A stretch of DNA of 64,000 bases from Bacteroidota bacterium (lineage in GTDB: Bacteria > Bacteroidota > Bacteroidia > CAILMK01 > JAAYUY01), in NCBI GenBank assembly GCA_016776505.1, contig JADHTG010000005.1, forward strand, positions 1 through 64,000, written 5' to 3'. This document shows, piece after piece, positions 37,324-46,379 of this stretch; the first letter of the stretch is position 1; each line of letters starts with the position of its first letter. The notes below the pieces were generated by a model. The model saw only the letters and a program-made list of their open reading frames with translations. It ran no database searches and was not told the DNA's origin. The position numbers and the translations under genes were made by a program.

Positions 37324-38109
37324 TTAAGTTGAAAATTGAACATGTAATTTTCCAACTGTGTTAATCTCTACATCCAATTCATCACCGGCACTGACATCTA
37401 CCATGGGCCCCAGGGCCCCTGTTAAAATAATATCTCCTGCTTTTAAGGGCCTGTTGTGTCTGACCATCCTGTCTGCCAGCCAAACAGCTGCATTCAAAGG
37501 ATTCCCCAAACAAGCCATTCCGGCACCCGTTGAAACGATTTTCCCTTTCCTGAACATGCTCATTCCACAAAGTTCCCAATCCACATCGGAAGCTTTAACC
37601 GGATCATTTCCCAAAACAAAAAGGCCGGATGATGCATTGTCGGCAATGGTATCAAAAATACTGATATTCCAATTTGCGATTCTGCTAGCCACAATTTCAA
37701 CTGCAGGCAACACATAATCAATGGAAGCAAGAAGACCTGAAGCGCTATTTTTTTCCATTTTCAAATCCTTTTTTAATACAATTGCAATTTCTGTTTCAGC
37801 TTTTGGCTGAATAAGGCGCGAAAAGTCAACTATTTCAACACTTTCATACGCCATATCTGAAAACAGCATGCCGAAATCCGGTTGATCGACACCAATTTGT
37901 TTTTGTACAGATAAAGAAGTCAATCCGATTTTACGACCGATCAATGATTTTCCTTCAGCCAGCCATTTTTTTGTATTGATCTCCTGAATTTCATAGGCTT
38001 TTTCAATACTTTTTTCTTCCATCAGATCAGCAATCGGATCACATGGCTTTTTATGCAAGTATACTTTGAAAAGTAAATCAGCTATCTCCTTTGTCGATTT
38101 TATCGTCAC
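37324..38109 (-). CDS. nbaH: 2-oxopent-4-enoate hydratase
   Basis: A 261-residue hydratase that adds water to 2-hydroxypenta-2,4-dienoate to give 4-hydroxy-2-oxovalerate. GVDQPDFGMLFSDMAY, KAETEIAIVL and EIVASRIANWNISIFDTIADNA match XylJ/DmpE/MhpD hydratases and set it apart from the decarboxylase paralogue at 34553. Its start overlaps the kmo stop by 4 nt. The decarboxylase normally needs this partner for solubility and channeling. Confidence 0.87.
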   Translation of the reverse strand: MTIKSTKEIADLLFKVYLHKKPCDPIADLMEEKSIEKAYEIQEINTKKWLAEGKSLIGRKIGLTSLSVQKQIGVDQPDFGMLFSDMAYESVEIVDFSRLIQPKAETEIAIVLKKDLKMEKNSASGLLASIDYVLPAVEIVASRIANWNISIFDTIADNASSGLFVLGNDPVKASDVDWELCGMSMFRKGKIVSTGAGMACLGNPLNAAVWLADRMVRHNRPLKAGDIILTGALGPMVDVSAGDELDVEINTVGKLHVQFST

Positions 38110-39470
38110 TTCAAATTAATTTTCCGGCTATTTGTATTTATATATTCCAGGGCTTCCTCCAGCTTGACATCCTCCATTTGAGTATGCTCTTTACAATACT
38201 CTAAAAGAAGTTCATCCTGTCTTCTCCCTTTGATCATGGCTTCTGAATACCGAATGTTCTCATTGAATGTGACCATGCTGTATTTACTCATATAGTCCTC
38301 AAATGTTTGCTCCAGTTTCATTTCCAATTTCCGCTTTCTCTGAAATATTTCATTGGCTACCTGATCACGCATTTCATAAAAATTATCAATGGCCAGATCA
38401 GCAATGGCATCTGTATCTTTTTTTCGAACAGATTCATATTCATTTATGGTTGCTTCCCAATTTCCCTGATTCTTTTCAAGAAGTTCATCAAAAACCACCA
38501 CATCCTCAAAAGAAGCATTCATCCCCTGTCCATAAAAAGGAACAATCGCATGAGCCGCATCCCCGAGAAGGAGAGATTTACCATTTACCTGCCAGGGCAG
38601 ACATTTAACAGTAAGCAGCAGACCGGTAGGATTACTGAAGAAATCATCCACCAATGAGGGCATGTGGGTTAAGGCATCCGGAAAATTCTCTTTAAAAAAT
38701 TGAATCAATTTACTGGCATTATCCAGTTTTTCAAAGCTGTTTGGTCCTTTATGAGGGAGAAATAAAGTCACTGTAAAACTTTCATCCAAATTGGGCAATG
38801 CGATCATCATATAGCCACCCCGGGGCCAGATATGCAATGCATTGTTATCCAGGCGAAAACCACCATTTACAGCCGGAGGTATAACAAGTTCTTTGTAAGC
38901 ATGACCCAGGTATTCCTGTGAATAACTGAATAATAAATGGTGCGAAAGTGCCAGCATACTCTTTCTCACAACTGAATTGCTTCCATCAGCTCCAAAAATA
39001 AAATCTGCTTCTACTTCAAACTTTTGTCCCTGTTTATCCTGAAATTGTGCAATTGGACCATGATAATCTATTCCCAAACAGGCTTTATCAAAACAAAGTT
39101 CAAGATTGCTGAATTGTTCAGCTTTATTTAATAGCGATATATTAAGTCCGCCTCGCGAAATCGAATTGATGTATTTATCGGCTCTGCCACTATAAGGCGA
39201 AACAAAAGGTTCCCCGGAAACCGGATGTATTTTCCGGCCTTTCATAGGGATACAATCCTTTTGAATTTCTTCGTCCATGCCAATCATTTTCAAAGCTTTC
39301 AAACCACGATCAGACAAAGCCAGGTTGATGGAACGGCCTTCTACCCTTCCGTCTTTGCGCATATCCGATCGTTTTTCATACAATGACACCTGTAAACCTT
39401 TCTGGGCCAGCCGGATTGCCAGCAAGGTTCCACTTAAACCCGCACCTACTATGATTATCTTTTTCGGCAT
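38106..39470 (-). CDS. kmo: Kynurenine 3-monooxygenase
   Basis: An FAD- and NADPH-dependent aromatic hydroxylase that makes 3-hydroxykynurenine. The 454-residue protein has the FAD-binding G9-A-G11-L-S-G14 start, the RSINLALSDRGL segment typical of KMO and the second flavin motif GDAAHAIVPFYGQGMNASFED. The C-terminal helical region lacks an obvious membrane anchor, as in soluble bacterial KMO. It overlaps kynU by 1 nt and the hydratase gene by 4 nt, so it is translationally coupled on both sides. Confidence 0.94.
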   Translation of the reverse strand: MPKKIIIVGAGLSGTLLAIRLAQKGLQVSLYEKRSDMRKDGRVEGRSINLALSDRGLKALKMIGMDEEIQKDCIPMKGRKIHPVSGEPFVSPYSGRADKYINSISRGGLNISLLNKAEQFSNLELCFDKACLGIDYHGPIAQFQDKQGQKFEVEADFIFGADGSNSVVRKSMLALSHHLLFSYSQEYLGHAYKELVIPPAVNGGFRLDNNALHIWPRGGYMMIALPNLDESFTVTLFLPHKGPNSFEKLDNASKLIQFFKENFPDALTHMPSLVDDFFSNPTGLLLTVKCLPWQVNGKSLLLGDAAHAIVPFYGQGMNASFEDVVVFDELLEKNQGNWEATINEYESVRKKDTDAIADLAIDNFYEMRDQVANEIFQRKRKLEMKLEQTFEDYMSKYSMVTFNENIRYSEAMIKGRRQDELLLEYCKEHTQMEDVKLEEALEYINTNSRKINLK

Positions 39471-40765
39471 TAAATTCTCTTTAATCCATCTTGTAATATT
39501 TGAACAAAATCAAAAACATCCTTAAAACTGTTATACAGGGGAACAGGAGCCACGCGGATCACATCTGGTTCACGCCAATCAGCTACTACACCCTCATCTG
39601 TTATCATATCAAATAATTTCTTATCGCTTTTTTTGATCTGAATGGATAACTGGCATCCTCTTTCCCATTGATTAGAGGGCGTAATAATTCGAATTCTTTC
39701 ATCATTAATCTGATCGAGTAAAAATTCCAAATAAGAAGTAAGTTTAATAGATTTTGCTCTCAGAGCTCTCATTCCCACTTTATTGAAAATATCCAGCGAA
39801 GCTTTAACTGGCGCCAGTCCCAGTATAGGAGGATTGCTTAATTGCCATCCCTCAGCTCCGGACAGTGAATCAAATTCCTTGCGCATATTGAAACGGGTTT
39901 TTTTATTGTGTCCCCACCATCCAGTAAAACGTGGGAGGTCATCATTTTGAGCATGTCGTTCATGAACAAAGAGCGCTGCAATTGCACCGGGCCCTGAGTT
40001 GAGATATTTGTAGGTACACCAAACGGCAAAATCAGCACCTGAATCATGCAAATTAATTTCTACATTTCCTACAGCATGAGCCAGGTCAAAACCAATCATG
40101 CATCCTTTTTTGTGTCCCTTTTCAGCAATTCTTTTTAAATCAAAATATTGACCTGTGTAATAATTAACCCCACCCAGCAAGATCAGGGCGATCGATTCTC
40201 CCTCCCTTTCAATGCATTCCTCCAGGTCTTTCCACCTTATCAAACTTTCATTTTCCCGGGCTTTCATTTTTAAGATGCCTTCTTTTGGATTGTAGCCATG
40301 AAAACTGACTTGTGATTCTACAGCATAACGATCGGAAGGAAATGCATCACTCTCGATCAATATTTTGTATCTTTTTTTGCTTGGCCGATAAAAGGAAACC
40401 ATGCCCAGGTGAAGATTGTTTGTCAGTGTGTTCATTACCACTGTTTCAATGGGTTTGGCCCCTACCACTTTTGCCATGCTTTCAGAAATGCTTTCATGAT
40501 AGCTTAGCCAGGGATTGCTACTCTTGACATGGCCATTTACACCCAGGTTTTTCCAGTCTTCAAGTTCCTGATTGACATATGAAAAGGTGTTTTTGGGCTG
40601 AAGACCCAGGGAATTCCCACATAAATAAATACTCTCTTTTCCACCAGATTGTTTAGGGATCCAAAATTCACCTCTATATTTTCCCAATGCATCTATTTGG
40701 TCCTCATTAAGCGCAAAATCCAATGAATTTTCAAATCTGAATGCTATGTTATTGTTTTCAATCAT
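39470..40765 (-). CDS. kynU: Kynureninase
   Basis: A PLP enzyme that cleaves 3-hydroxykynurenine to 3-hydroxyanthranilate and alanine. The 431 residues show the cofactor-binding DLAH (D227, H230) and the Schiff-base K253 in WCTYKYLNSGPGA. Length is slightly above the bacterial norm. It lies 8 nt after the tryptophan dioxygenase gene and just before kmo. The presence of both kmo and the 3-hydroxyanthranilate branch indicates 3-hydroxykynurenine as the physiological substrate. Confidence 0.94.
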   Translation of the reverse strand: MIENNNIAFRFENSLDFALNEDQIDALGKYRGEFWIPKQSGGKESIYLCGNSLGLQPKNTFSYVNQELEDWKNLGVNGHVKSSNPWLSYHESISESMAKVVGAKPIETVVMNTLTNNLHLGMVSFYRPSKKRYKILIESDAFPSDRYAVESQVSFHGYNPKEGILKMKARENESLIRWKDLEECIEREGESIALILLGGVNYYTGQYFDLKRIAEKGHKKGCMIGFDLAHAVGNVEINLHDSGADFAVWCTYKYLNSGPGAIAALFVHERHAQNDDLPRFTGWWGHNKKTRFNMRKEFDSLSGAEGWQLSNPPILGLAPVKASLDIFNKVGMRALRAKSIKLTSYLEFLLDQINDERIRIITPSNQWERGCQLSIQIKKSDKKLFDMITDEGVVADWREPDVIRVAPVPLYNSFKDVFDFVQILQDGLKRI

Positions 40766-40773
40766 GGGAAATA

Positions 40774-41871
40774 TTAATGGAAATAAAATCCTAACTCCTT
40801 TTCGATCTCAGCCGGCAGTGGCTGGAGCTGATCCCTTGGAATAAGCAGTGTGGATATATTTAACAGATCACTGAATACTTGATGTTTTTCGACTGTCTTG
40901 GCTAAATAATCAAAGCCGGGGGAACCTCCTGTTCCAATTTTCTTTCCAATCATTCGCAATACCATTTGGGCATGACGACTTCGCCAATTGGTCAGTCTTT
41001 CATCCAGGTCTTTCAGGGAAGTCAGCAATTGATAAGGGCCCTGCAATATGGGTTGATCACGATATAACCTAATGAACAAGGCAGCGACTGTTGCTTTAAA
41101 AGAAAATGTAATACTTCCATCCTTTAATAACTGGTTGTGCTTTTGCTCATCTAATACCTGGTCAAAATAATCCTGGTTTCCCTCCAGCATTTTTAAACGC
41201 ATTTCCTTTTCTGAATTATTTAAATGATGGCTTTGGTTAATCAATGCACTTTCTTTTTCGATCATTTGTTTAACAGCTTCTTTGTAGCTGGACAAAAATT
41301 CGAAGTTTTTATGTTTAAAGAAAGGCATTCGTTCTAACCATTTTTGAATCAAAAAATGAATGGATTTTGAATCTTCCAAAGATTTTATTTCTTGTTTTTG
41401 CGCTTCATTGAACACGGATTTATAGTGTTCATTATTGTAGGTAAGCCGCTTCTTGTCGTTTAGTCCAAGTATTATTTCAAATATTCGGAATTGAAAGCTT
41501 TGAAATCCGGAAGCAGGAAAGAGATAATCCCTAAAATCAAGAAAATCGAGAGGAGTCATAGTTTCCAGAACATCAATTTGATCGACAGCCAGCTTCATTA
41601 TTTTATTTACACGGCTGAGCCGGTGAACCATTATCCCAATATCACGCTCGTCAATCTTTTGACTGGCCAGGATTTGATGAACAGATGTTAATTCGTGAAT
41701 AATTTGTTTAAACCATAATTCATACACCTGATGCACTATAATGAATAACATTTCATCATGTGCTAATTTACCCTCCACCTGTAAACTTCTTGGATGCTGT
41801 GAATCCAATAGTTTATCCAAATTCAGATAAGATTGATAATGAATGGTTTTGTATTTATCAGAAGGGGACAT
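40774..41871 (-). CDS. kynA: Tryptophan 2,3-dioxygenase
   Basis: A haem dioxygenase that opens the indole ring of L-tryptophan to N-formylkynurenine and commits it to breakdown. The 365-residue chain has the active-site block HDEMLFIIVHQVYELWFKQ (38-56, H47) and the haem-ligand H300 in WRSRHAQMVLRMIG, followed by GTGGSPGFDYL. It is longer than the roughly 280-residue Proteobacterial type and nearer the length of animal TDO, as in other Bacteroidota. It is the first gene of the 12-gene operon. Confidence 0.94.
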   Translation of the reverse strand: MSPSDKYKTIHYQSYLNLDKLLDSQHPRSLQVEGKLAHDEMLFIIVHQVYELWFKQIIHELTSVHQILASQKIDERDIGIMVHRLSRVNKIMKLAVDQIDVLETMTPLDFLDFRDYLFPASGFQSFQFRIFEIILGLNDKKRLTYNNEHYKSVFNEAQKQEIKSLEDSKSIHFLIQKWLERMPFFKHKNFEFLSSYKEAVKQMIEKESALINQSHHLNNSEKEMRLKMLEGNQDYFDQVLDEQKHNQLLKDGSITFSFKATVAALFIRLYRDQPILQGPYQLLTSLKDLDERLTNWRSRHAQMVLRMIGKKIGTGGSPGFDYLAKTVEKHQVFSDLLNISTLLIPRDQLQPLPAEIEKELGFYFH

Positions 41872-41910
41872 AGTATAAGATTAACAAAATATGAGGAATT
41901 TTATTTAGAA

Positions 41911-41918
41911 CAAAAATA
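41911..41918 (-). promoter_or_regulatory. Bacteroidota -7 box of the tryptophan operon
   Basis: The minus strand reads TATTTTTG, 40 nt before the kynA ATG. The -33 region lacks a good TTTG, which would fit a promoter needing an activator; that is inference. Confidence 0.5.
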
Positions 41919-41968
41919 ATTAAAAGAAACTGAATATAAGCCATGTGTTGAATGAGAAGCAGTTAGCT

Positions 41969-42002
41969 TTGATCAATAGAATCATCTTGTAACTATGATT
42001 CT
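41969..42002. promoter_or_regulatory. Candidate operator upstream of kynA
   Basis: A perfect 8-bp inverted repeat, agaatcat (41978-41985) and atgattct (41995-42002), with a 9-nt spacer, lies beside the palindrome ttgatcaa (41969-41976). It is about 60 nt upstream of the -7 box and has no T-run, so it is not a terminator. The rest of the 281-bp gap holds no supported gene. Confidence 0.4.
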
Positions 42003-42152
42003 TTTATGGCATGTATGCAATTTATTAATAGGATATTATAAATTAAACTGGATGAAATCCACGTAAATTACAGATCAGGCTTGAGATTAGCTATCAGTGA
42101 ATATGCGAAAACCTGAATACTAAACTAAGAGTTTTGAATTGATGGATTCGGA

Positions 42153-42557
42153 TCAGGTTTTAAAGTCCAGATCAACCTTTACGCCCCATGCTTTCGATAT
42201 CATTTCAATCCAATCTGTTTCTTTCTTAATCAATTCACCATCAGCCATAGCTAATTGGGCCAATTGACGAATAAATTTTTCCTTCTGCTCCAATGTTAAC
42301 CAGTCATTCTTTTGCACTAAATCAACATGCTTATTGAATGCGATTTCTTTTTCAGCTAAACTTTCAATCTCATCGTACCACATCATAATTTCTGCCATCA
42401 AAATTGCGAAATCACCATCCGTATATTTCTCTTTTCCAGCCAATTCATCCACAATTTCAATCACTTTCAAATGTTCATCATGAGTGAATTTATTATCTGT
42501 CAGGTGGGCGAAACCTACAAAAATATATCCATAATAATGCAGAGGTGTTTTGTCCAT
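42153..42557 (-). CDS. TerB-like helical protein
   Basis: A 134-residue soluble, all-helical, acidic protein without signal peptide. The C-terminal QLAQLAMADGELIKKETDWI resembles the metal-binding helix turn of the TerB/DnaJ-associated family (DGxxxxxE), and FTHDEHLKVIEIV may be the matching N-terminal repeat. TerB proteins are tied to tellurite resistance or to DnaJ-type chaperones; no ter genes are present, so function is open. It has its own -7 box. Confidence 0.6.
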   Translation of the reverse strand: MDKTPLHYYGYIFVGFAHLTDNKFTHDEHLKVIEIVDELAGKEKYTDGDFAILMAEIMMWYDEIESLAEKEIAFNKHVDLVQKNDWLTLEQKEKFIRQLAQLAMADGELIKKETDWIEMISKAWGVKVDLDFKT

Positions 42558-42600
42558 AATCTTTCAATTACATATCTAAATACCCAAGTCAGGTTGAAAT

Positions 42601-42608
42601 CAAAGATA
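42601..42608 (-). promoter_or_regulatory. Bacteroidota -7 box of the TerB-like gene
   Basis: The minus strand reads TATCTTTG, 44 nt before the ATG at 42557 and just after the ribosomal terminator. Confidence 0.45.
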
Positions 42609-42661
42609 TAAAAAATGATTACGATTATTTATAAGCCCTAATAAAGTTTCTCACAGACTAC

Positions 42662-42697
42662 AAAAAAAAGGCCTCCACGATTCCCGTTGAAGGCCTT
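42662..42697 (-). terminator. Intrinsic terminator of the ribosomal supercluster
   Basis: On the minus strand AAGGCCT and AGGCCTT form a 7-bp GC-rich stem around a 16-nt loop, then a run of eight T. It lies 24 nt after the rplQ stop. Confidence 0.9.
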
Positions 42698-42720
42698 AAT
42701 AAATCTGTTTTTATTAATAA

Positions 42721-43605
42721 TTATTTCTTTTTATCCTTATTTTCATTTTTATCCTGTTCCTCTTCATCCTCTTTTGCTTCTTCCTTTTTATCTTCTACAA
42801 CTTCCTCTTCAGCAGCTTCTTCAGCACTTTCTTTCACTTTTTCTTCCTCCTTTTTTACTTCTTCCACTGCCTTCTCTTCAACAGATTCTTCTGTTTCAGT
42901 CTTTTTTACTTTTTTCTCTTTTTCTTCTGTTGCCACCTCTTCATCCTGGGCTGTTACCTCCTCTTTTTCATCCAGCGGTTCTTTATCCTCTTCAGGGCTT
43001 TCCACTTCTACTTCATCTGCTTTTACCTCTTGCACCTTTTCATCTGATTCTTTTTTCTCCTCCTTATCCCCTTCTTCCAATTTTGCATCATCCTCTTGTT
43101 TTGCTTGTTCTTCCTGTATTTCTTCTGTACCTGCTTCTGCTTTTTCTGTTTTAGCTTCAGCTCCAGACGCAACCAGGCCGGCTGCTTTTGAACCGCTTCT
43201 CGAACGTCTCCTGGTTGATTTTTTCTTGGCTTCTTTGACATAAAGTTCATTGAAGTCGACTAATTCGATAATACATGATTCTGCATTATCACCTAAACGG
43301 GTACCCGTTTTAATGATTCGGGTATATCCGCCAGGTCTGTCTGCCACCTTATCTGCAACAGTTGAAAACAATTCACTAACAGCCTCTTTCTGAGCTAAAT
43401 AGCCAAAAACCACCCTGCGTGAGTGCGTTGAATCTGTTTTCGCCTTTGTTATCAAGGGTTCAATGTATTTTCTCAATTCTTTGGCTTTGGCAACAGTGGT
43501 TGAAATTCGCTTATGCATAATCAGCGAATTAGCCATATTTGCCAGCATCGCCCTCCTGTGAGCAGGTTTTCTACTTAAGTGCTTAAATTTCTTTCCGTGT
43601 CTCAT
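42721..43605 (-). CDS. rplQ: Ribosomal protein L17 with a long acidic C-terminal extension
   Basis: The first 120 or so residues are a standard L17, starting [20 protein letters not shown], which sits near the peptide exit tunnel of the 50S subunit. A basic stretch ([14 protein letters not shown]) follows, then about 155 residues made mostly of Glu, Lys, Asp, Ala and Val with no predicted fold. L17 is usually 115-130 residues and up to roughly 160-200 in Bacteroidota, so this 294-residue form is large. The frame is intact to the stop. It is the last gene before the terminator. Confidence 0.93.
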   Translation of the reverse strand: MRHGKKFKHLSRKPAHRRAMLANMANSLIMHKRISTTVAKAKELRKYIEPLITKAKTDSTHSRRVVFGYLAQKEAVSELFSTVADKVADRPGGYTRIIKTGTRLGDNAESCIIELVDFNELYVKEAKKKSTRRRSRSGSKAAGLVASGAEAKTEKAEAGTEEIQEEQAKQEDDAKLEEGDKEEKKESDEKVQEVKADEVEVESPEEDKEPLDEKEEVTAQDEEVATEEKEKKVKKTETEESVEEKAVEEVKKEEEKVKESAEEAAEEEVVEDKKEEAKEDEEEQDKNENKDKKK

Positions 43606-43609
43606 TTGT

Positions 43610-44599
43610 TTACTCCTGGTCTAATTTATAACTTACGACATCCATTCCAAAGGTCAATCCTTTTTCTCTCACCAATTCTTCTATTTCGATTAAAGATTTC
43701 TTGCCAAAATTTCTGAATTTCAGTAAATCTCCAACATCATACTGTACAAGTTCACCTAAGGTTTTAATTCCTGCAGCAGCCAGGCAATTGTAAGCCCTGA
43801 CTGAAAGATCTAAATCAGTTAAAGGTGTTTTAAGCAGTTTCCTCATTTGCAGGAACTTTTCATCCACTTTACGCTCTTCTTTTTTCAATTCTTCATCAAG
43901 CGTAATTTTATCATCTGAAAAAAGGACAAAATGTTGCATTAACACCTTGGCAGCTTCCTTCAATGCATCTTCAGGATGTATCGATCCATCTGTTTTGATA
44001 TCAAGTGCCAGCTTCTCAAAATCAGTATCCTGTCCTACCCTGTAATTCTCTACTTTATATTGTACATGTTTAATGGGCGAGAAAATGGAGTCGAGAGTGA
44101 TCATACCAATAGGCGCATCAATGGGTTTGTTCTCCTCAATGGATACATATCCTCTGCCTCTTTTCACATTGATTTCCATTTCAAGTTTCACACTTGGTTC
44201 CATGGTGCATATCACCATTTCAGGATTCAATACTTTGAAGTTATTTGAAGCTTTTCCGATATCATCGGCAGAAAACTGCTTCTTTCCACTTAATGACACG
44301 AAAATCTTTTCTTCCTGTTCGTCAGTGATTGGTTTAAACCTCACTTGCTTCATGTTCAGAACAATATTAACAACATCTTCAACGACGCCATCAATAGTAG
44401 AGAATTCTTGCTCTACACTGTCAATTTTTACATTTGTGATTGCAAAACCTTCAAGTGACGACAAAAGCACTCTCCTCAGTGCGTTACCAATAGTAACACC
44501 ATAGCCTTTTTCCAATGGATAGAATTCAAATAATCCTTGAAAATCGGATGCTTTTTGCATGACTACCTTGTCAGGTTTTTGAAAAGGAATTAATCCCAT
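43610..44599 (-). CDS. rpoA: RNA polymerase alpha subunit
   Basis: The subunit that nucleates RNA polymerase assembly and contacts activators and UP elements. The 329-residue chain has the N-terminal dimerisation domain ([19 protein letters not shown] near 40-58) and a C-terminal domain with [16 protein letters not shown], whose Arg matches E. coli R265 for DNA contact, and FGKKSLIEI. It lies 4 nt before rplQ and follows rpsD, the normal alpha-operon order. Confidence 0.97.
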   Translation of the reverse strand: MGLIPFQKPDKVVMQKASDFQGLFEFYPLEKGYGVTIGNALRRVLLSSLEGFAITNVKIDSVEQEFSTIDGVVEDVVNIVLNMKQVRFKPITDEQEEKIFVSLSGKKQFSADDIGKASNNFKVLNPEMVICTMEPSVKLEMEINVKRGRGYVSIEENKPIDAPIGMITLDSIFSPIKHVQYKVENYRVGQDTDFEKLALDIKTDGSIHPEDALKEAAKVLMQHFVLFSDDKITLDEELKKEERKVDEKFLQMRKLLKTPLTDLDLSVRAYNCLAAAGIKTLGELVQYDVGDLLKFRNFGKKSLIEIEELVREKGLTFGMDVVSYKLDQE

Positions 44600-44615
44600 A
44601 ATTTCTTAAATTAAA

Positions 44616-45209
44616 TTATTGCTTAGAATAAAATTCAACGATTAAGTTCTCCCTGATGTTTTCAGGAATATCTGTTCTTTCAGGATAATTAATAAATTTG
44701 CCTGCTTTGGTTTCATTATCCCATTCAAACCAATTTACTGTAGTTCTTTGAGCTGCCAAAGCATCCTGAATAGACTCAAGAGATTTGGATTTTTCACGTA
44801 CTCCAACTACATCACCTGGTTTAAGGCTAAAAGAAACAATATTAACCACTTTATCGTTTACAGTAATATGTTTATGTAAAACTAATTGGCGAGCACCAGC
44901 CCGGGTAGGTGACAGGCCCAGTCTAAAAACGCCATTGTCTAACCTGGCTTCCAAAAACTTCAGCAGGTTATCCCCTGTTTTTCCTGGTTTTCTGGCTGCT
45001 TTTTCAAATAGGTTACGGAATTGTCTTTCGAGCAAGCCGTAGGTGTATTTAGCTTTTTGCTTTTCATTCAACTGAATTCCATATTCAGTTGTTTTTCCCC
45101 TGCGTTTACCGGGCTTAGCTGTTTTCTTCCCAATGGATTTATCAGGTCCAAAAATTGGATCTTTAAATCTTCTTGCAATTTTAGACTTTGGGCCAATATA
45201 TCTTGCCAT
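44616..45209 (-). CDS. rpsD: Ribosomal protein S4
   Basis: A primary 16S rRNA-binding protein of the 30S body that also acts in decoding fidelity. It has 197 residues with the S4 RNA-binding fold ([22 protein letters not shown]) and the C-terminal IVEFYSKQ. The N-terminus ([14 protein letters not shown]) lacks the four zinc cysteines of the C+ form, so it is a zinc-independent S4. S4 often represses its own operon; no leader structure was identified here. Confidence 0.97.
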   Translation of the reverse strand: MARYIGPKSKIARRFKDPIFGPDKSIGKKTAKPGKRRGKTTEYGIQLNEKQKAKYTYGLLERQFRNLFEKAARKPGKTGDNLLKFLEARLDNGVFRLGLSPTRAGARQLVLHKHITVNDKVVNIVSFSLKPGDVVGVREKSKSLESIQDALAAQRTTVNWFEWDNETKAGKFINYPERTDIPENIRENLIVEFYSKQ

Positions 45210-45239
45210 TTGTAATCGTATTATTAATCTTCGTTTATT

Positions 45240-45632
45240 TTATACTCGTCTTCTTTTTGGAGGCCGACATCCATTGTGAGGAAGTGGAGTGACATCATGA
45301 ATGGTGGTCACTTCAATTCCTGTATTATTAATGGTTCTGATGGCTGCATCTCTTCCAGATCCTGGTCCTTTTACATATACTGTTATTTTACGAACTCCTA
45401 AATCAAAAGCCACTTTTGCAGCATCTTCAGCGGCTCTCTGAGCTGCATAGGGCGTATTTTTTTTGGATCCTTTAAAACCCATTTTGCCTGCAGAAGACCA
45501 TGAAATTACCTGTCCGCCGGAGTTGGTAATGGAGATAATCACATTATTGAAAGTCGCTTTCACATAAGCGATCCCAATTGGTTCAACAATTACTTTGCGT
45601 TTTTTTGAAGATCTAACTCTTGTTTTTCCCAT
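45240..45632 (-). CDS. rpsK: Ribosomal protein S11
   Basis: A 130-residue protein of the 30S platform that contacts the mRNA near the E site. Family features are [30 protein letters not shown] and the basic tail [12 protein letters not shown]. It follows rpsM after 4 nt and precedes rpsD by 30 nt. Standard length. Confidence 0.97.
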   Translation of the reverse strand: MGKTRVRSSKKRKVIVEPIGIAYVKATFNNVIISITNSGGQVISWSSAGKMGFKGSKKNTPYAAQRAAEDAAKVAFDLGVRKITVYVKGPGSGRDAAIRTINNTGIEVTTIHDVTPLPHNGCRPPKRRRV

Positions 45633-45636
45633 GTAT

Positions 45637-46020
45637 CTATGATTTACCTACTTGTTTTTTATTGGCAATGGCACCTTTTTTCCTACCCTTCCGGGTTCTG
45701 GCATTTGTATGCGTTCTTTGTCCACGGGTGGGCAAGCCTTTTCTGTGACGAACTCCGCGATAGCATCCGATATCAATTAATCGTTTGATATTCATCTGTA
45801 CATCAGCTCTTAATTCGCCTTCAGTTTTGTAGTTTTCATTGATGACGTTACGGATGTTAACCAGTTGATCATCGCTCCAGTCATCTACTTTTACTAAATA
45901 ATCTACCTTCGCTTTGTCCAGAATTTCGCGGGCAGTTGATAAACCGATCCCATAGATGTAAGTTAAACTTATATCTCCTCTTTTCTTGCCTGGAAGGTCA
46001 ATACCTCTAATACGTGCCAT
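45637..46020 (-). CDS. rpsM: Ribosomal protein S13
   Basis: A 127-residue head protein of the 30S subunit that bridges to the 50S and touches the P-site tRNA with its basic tail. It begins [26 protein letters not shown] and ends in [19 protein letters not shown]. It begins 3 nt after the rpmJ stop. Standard length. Confidence 0.97.
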   Translation of the reverse strand: MARIRGIDLPGKKRGDISLTYIYGIGLSTAREILDKAKVDYLVKVDDWSDDQLVNIRNVINENYKTEGELRADVQMNIKRLIDIGCYRGVRHRKGLPTRGQRTHTNARTRKGRKKGAIANKKQVGKS

Positions 46021-46023
46021 ATT

Positions 46024-46140
46024 TTATCCTTGTCTTTGTTTATATCTTGGATTCTTCTTATTAATAACATACAGTCTACCCTTGCGCCTCACAATCTTGC
46101 AATCCGCACTTCTCTTTTTGATTGATGCTCTGACTTTCAT
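46024..46140 (-). CDS. rpmJ: Ribosomal protein L36, zinc-less form
   Basis: A 38-residue protein beginning [20 protein letters not shown] and ending NPRYKQRQG. It belongs to the 50S subunit. Only C14 of the usual C-C-C-H zinc site remains; positions 11, 27 and 33 are Ser, Asn and Tyr, so zinc binding is lost. It lies between infA (4 nt) and rpsM (3 nt), the normal place. Confidence 0.95.
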   Translation of the reverse strand: MKVRASIKKRSADCKIVRRKGRLYVINKKNPRYKQRQG

Positions 46141-46144
46141 TTTC

Positions 46145-46363
46145 TTACTTATATCTAAACGTTATTCTTCCTTTTGTCAAATCATAAGGTGACATTTCCA
46201 CCTTCACTTTATCTCCCGGTAATATTCTTATATAATACATTCTCATTTTCCCTGAAATATGACTCAAAATTTCATGTCCATTTTCTAATCTTACACGAAA
46301 CATAGCATTCGGTAATGCTTCTGTTACTACTCCATCCTGAACTATTGTTGCTTGTTTTGCCAT
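46145..46363 (-). CDS. infA: Translation initiation factor IF-1
   Basis: A 72-residue OB-fold protein that binds the A site of the 30S subunit during initiation. It shows [20 protein letters not shown] and the basic GRITFRYK end. It lies 16 nt after secY; the map gene that normally stands between them in Bacteroidota is missing. Confidence 0.96.
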   Translation of the reverse strand: MAKQATIVQDGVVTEALPNAMFRVRLENGHEILSHISGKMRMYYIRILPGDKVKVEMSPYDLTKGRITFRYK

Positions 46364-46379
46364 ATTTATTCAGTTCATT

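Noticed and set aside
41978-42002. Inverted repeat read as a terminator of the TerB-like gene
   Set aside because: No T-run follows in that direction, and it lies 150 nt past the gene end.
41872-42152. A possible Trp-rich leader peptide before kynA
   Set aside because: The minus strand was read for a short Trp-containing frame with a start and stop near the promoter; none could be supported.
42687-43154. A plus-strand open frame of 155 codons rich in Leu and Pro
   Set aside because: It is the antisense image of the acidic Glu/Lys-rich tail of L17; the low-complexity composition keeps the opposite frame open.
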